This document shows, piece by piece, positions 6,067 to 6,683 of a stretch of 6,683 nt of DNA. A model generated the notes under the pieces. The model did no database searches. It had not been told where the DNA came from and saw nothing but the letters and a program-made list of their open reading frames with translations. The translations under genes and the position numbers were made by a program. Every line of letters begins with the position of its first letter. The first letter of the stretch is position 1. This DNA comes from a bacterium (GTDB lineage: Bacteria > UBP14 > UBA6098), in assembly GCA_030642425.1 (NCBI GenBank), contig DAOWNU010000108.1, positions 1-6,683 on the forward strand, given 5' to 3'.

Positions 6067-6144
6067 CAAAGCTCAAAATCCAAATGTCAAATGAAGCTTA
6101 AAGCCCAAAATCCAAATGAAATCAAAAGACCAAAGCCCAAATGA
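6067..6144 (+). repeat. CAAANNN heptamer array overlapping the S23-family start
   Basis: Units are CAAAGCT (6067), CAAAATC (6074), CAAATGT (6081), CAAATGA (6088), then after a short break CAAAATC (6106), CAAATGA (6113), CAAAGCC (6131) and CAAATGA (6138). The unit at 6113-6119 contains the ATG of the next gene, so the array runs into its first nine codons. Confidence 0.8.
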
Positions 6145-6526
6145 GAAAAAATATGATTTAGAGGAGCGGACTGCTTTATTCGGCGAAGATGTTATCCTAT
6201 TTGTGAAGAAACTCAAAAAAGATGAAGTAAATCTTCCGTTGATAAGCCAGATAGTTCGTTCCGCAACGAGTATTGGCGCGAATTATGTCGAAGCGGATGG
6301 GGCGGAATCGAAAAAGGATTTCCGCCACAAGATCGCGATCTGTAGAAAAGAAGCGAAAGAAACTAAACATTGGCTGAGAATGATCTCAGTTGCGAACCCG
6401 GATACGAAAGCGGAATGCCGCAAGCTTTGGAAGGAAGCACAAGAATTCACTTTAATATTCTCCGCAATCCTTTTAGGGAAGAAAAAATCAAAACTGGAAA
6501 TAGACAGTGAAGGGGAGGGGTTTTGA
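6116..6526 (+). CDS. Four-helix-bundle protein, 23S rRNA intervening-sequence (S23) family
   Basis: The protein has 136 residues and recognisable family blocks: KYDLEERTALFGEDVI (12-27), LISQIVRSATSIGANYVEA (42-60), AESKKDFRHKIAICRKEAKE (63-82), TKHWLRMI (83-90) and CRKLWKEAQEFTLIFSAIL (101-119). These are the four helices of S23/IVP proteins, first known from insertions in 23S rRNA genes but mostly found elsewhere; their function is not established. There is no rRNA here. The ATG at 6116 is the only in-frame start before Met89 and lies inside a heptamer unit, with no visible Shine-Dalgarno. Residues 1-9 (MKSKDQSPN) are encoded by repeat-like DNA. The TGA (6524-6526) lies in the inverted downstream array. 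The gene is visibly richer in A/T than its neighbours, which fits transfer. Confidence 0.9.
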   Translation: MKSKDQSPNEKKYDLEERTALFGEDVILFVKKLKKDEVNLPLISQIVRSATSIGANYVEADGAESKKDFRHKIAICRKEAKETKHWLRMISVANPDTKAECRKLWKEAQEFTLIFSAILLGKKKSKLEIDSEGEGF

Positions 6527-6595
6527 CATTTGAGCTTTGGATTTGATTTCGCCACCGGGCGTCCGGTGACATTTGAGCTTTGACATTTGAGTTTC
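6521..6595 (-). repeat. Heptamer array, right inverted arm
   Basis: Two blocks of NNNTTTG units lie at 6521-6549 and 6567-6595, split by a 17-base spacer. They are perfect inverted copies of 4889-4917 (29 bases) and 4867-4889 (23 bases). The first block also matches 6062-6077 as a 16-base inverted repeat, just before the S23-family gene. The stop codon of that gene is in the first block. Confidence 0.85.
6553..6568. repeat. Perfect hairpin between the two right-arm blocks
   Basis: CACCGG (6553-6558), loop GCGT, CCGGTG (6563-6568) is a perfect 6-bp palindrome. It lies in the spacer that the left array lacks. It could help end transcription of the S23-family gene, but no T-run follows. Confidence 0.55.
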
Positions 6596-6620
6596 TCCGT
6601 TGTGTCGATCTTTGTAAAAT

Positions 6621-6683
6621 ATGACTGAAATGGCAGAAAAGCCGTGGTTGAGCTATCGGGAGTGCTTTCGACTTCGTCTGGAG
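6621..6683 (+). CDS. Possible gene start, cut by window edge
   Basis: From an ATG at 6621 (or 6630) the frame stays open for 21 codons to the edge: MTEMAEKPWLSYRECFRLRL and on. There is no clear Shine-Dalgarno and the stretch is too short to name a family. It begins 26 bases after the repeat array. A further Bat gene might be expected here, but this N-terminus has no membrane helix and does not look like BatA or BatB. Confidence 0.3.
   Translation, partial: MTEMAEKPWLSYRECFRLRLE

Noticed and set aside
6116..6526. Diversity-generating retroelement (Avd is also a four-helix bundle of this type)
   Set aside because: No reverse transcriptase, template repeat or variable repeat is visible, and the sequence blocks are those of the S23 type.
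6116..6526. Intervening sequence inside a 23S rRNA gene
   Set aside because: Neither flank contains rRNA-like sequence; the flanks are heptamer repeats and DUF58 coding sequence.

Overview
The window reads as a chromosomal segment from an uncultivated-type, didermic (Gram-negative) bacterium of roughly balanced base composition. The envelope evidence is two signal-peptide proteins, one of which ends in the aromatic C-terminus of an outer-membrane beta-barrel. Codon use and protein style would fit an FCB-group or neighbouring candidate phylum, but that placement is inference. No rRNA, tRNA, transposase or CRISPR array is visible.

Layout: (1) 1-87, minus strand, the first 29 codons of a secreted protein. 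(2) 340-708, a single-domain CheY-like response regulator, followed by a 311-base gap with a strongly folding 65-base element. (3) 1020-1955, a BatD-like membrane protein. (4) 2159-3148, a MoxR-family AAA+ ATPase. (5) 3180-3971, a two-helix membrane diguanylate cyclase (GGDEF). (6) 4179-4787, a small outer-membrane barrel. (7) 5136-6011, a DUF58 protein with a vWA-like fold. (8) 6116-6526, a four-helix-bundle protein of the 23S rRNA intervening-sequence (S23) family. (9) 6621-6683, a doubtful gene start cut by the window edge. Everything from 340 onward is on the plus strand.

MoxR + DUF58 + BatD-like is the core of the Bat/MoxR system, in which the ATPase is thought to act as a chaperone-like machine on vWA partners at the membrane. 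Here the core is present but broken up: a c-di-GMP synthase and an outer-membrane protein lie between moxR and the DUF58 gene, and a lone receiver protein lies upstream. Whether these are functional additions or insertions cannot be decided from sequence alone.

The most unusual content is between the genes. Degenerate 7-bp-periodic arrays (CAAANNN or its complement) occur at five places (1960-1987, 4113-4154, 4867-4919, 6067-6144, 6523-6595), and a second heptamer family (GGTANTA / TATTACC) frames a nested palindrome at 4918-5069. The S23-family gene runs exactly from one CAAANNN array, which supplies its ATG, into an inverted array, which supplies its TGA. The array at 4867-4917 matches the one at 6521-6589 perfectly as inverted repeats of 29 and 23 bases, bracketing DUF58 plus the S23 gene. 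Two dispersed ATTCCGG...CCGGAAT palindromes with a shared flank, and a 21-bp tandem hairpin pair with compensatory base changes, complete the set. Together they look like a heptamer-framed gene cassette, the best candidate in this window for an undescribed mobile or regulatory element.
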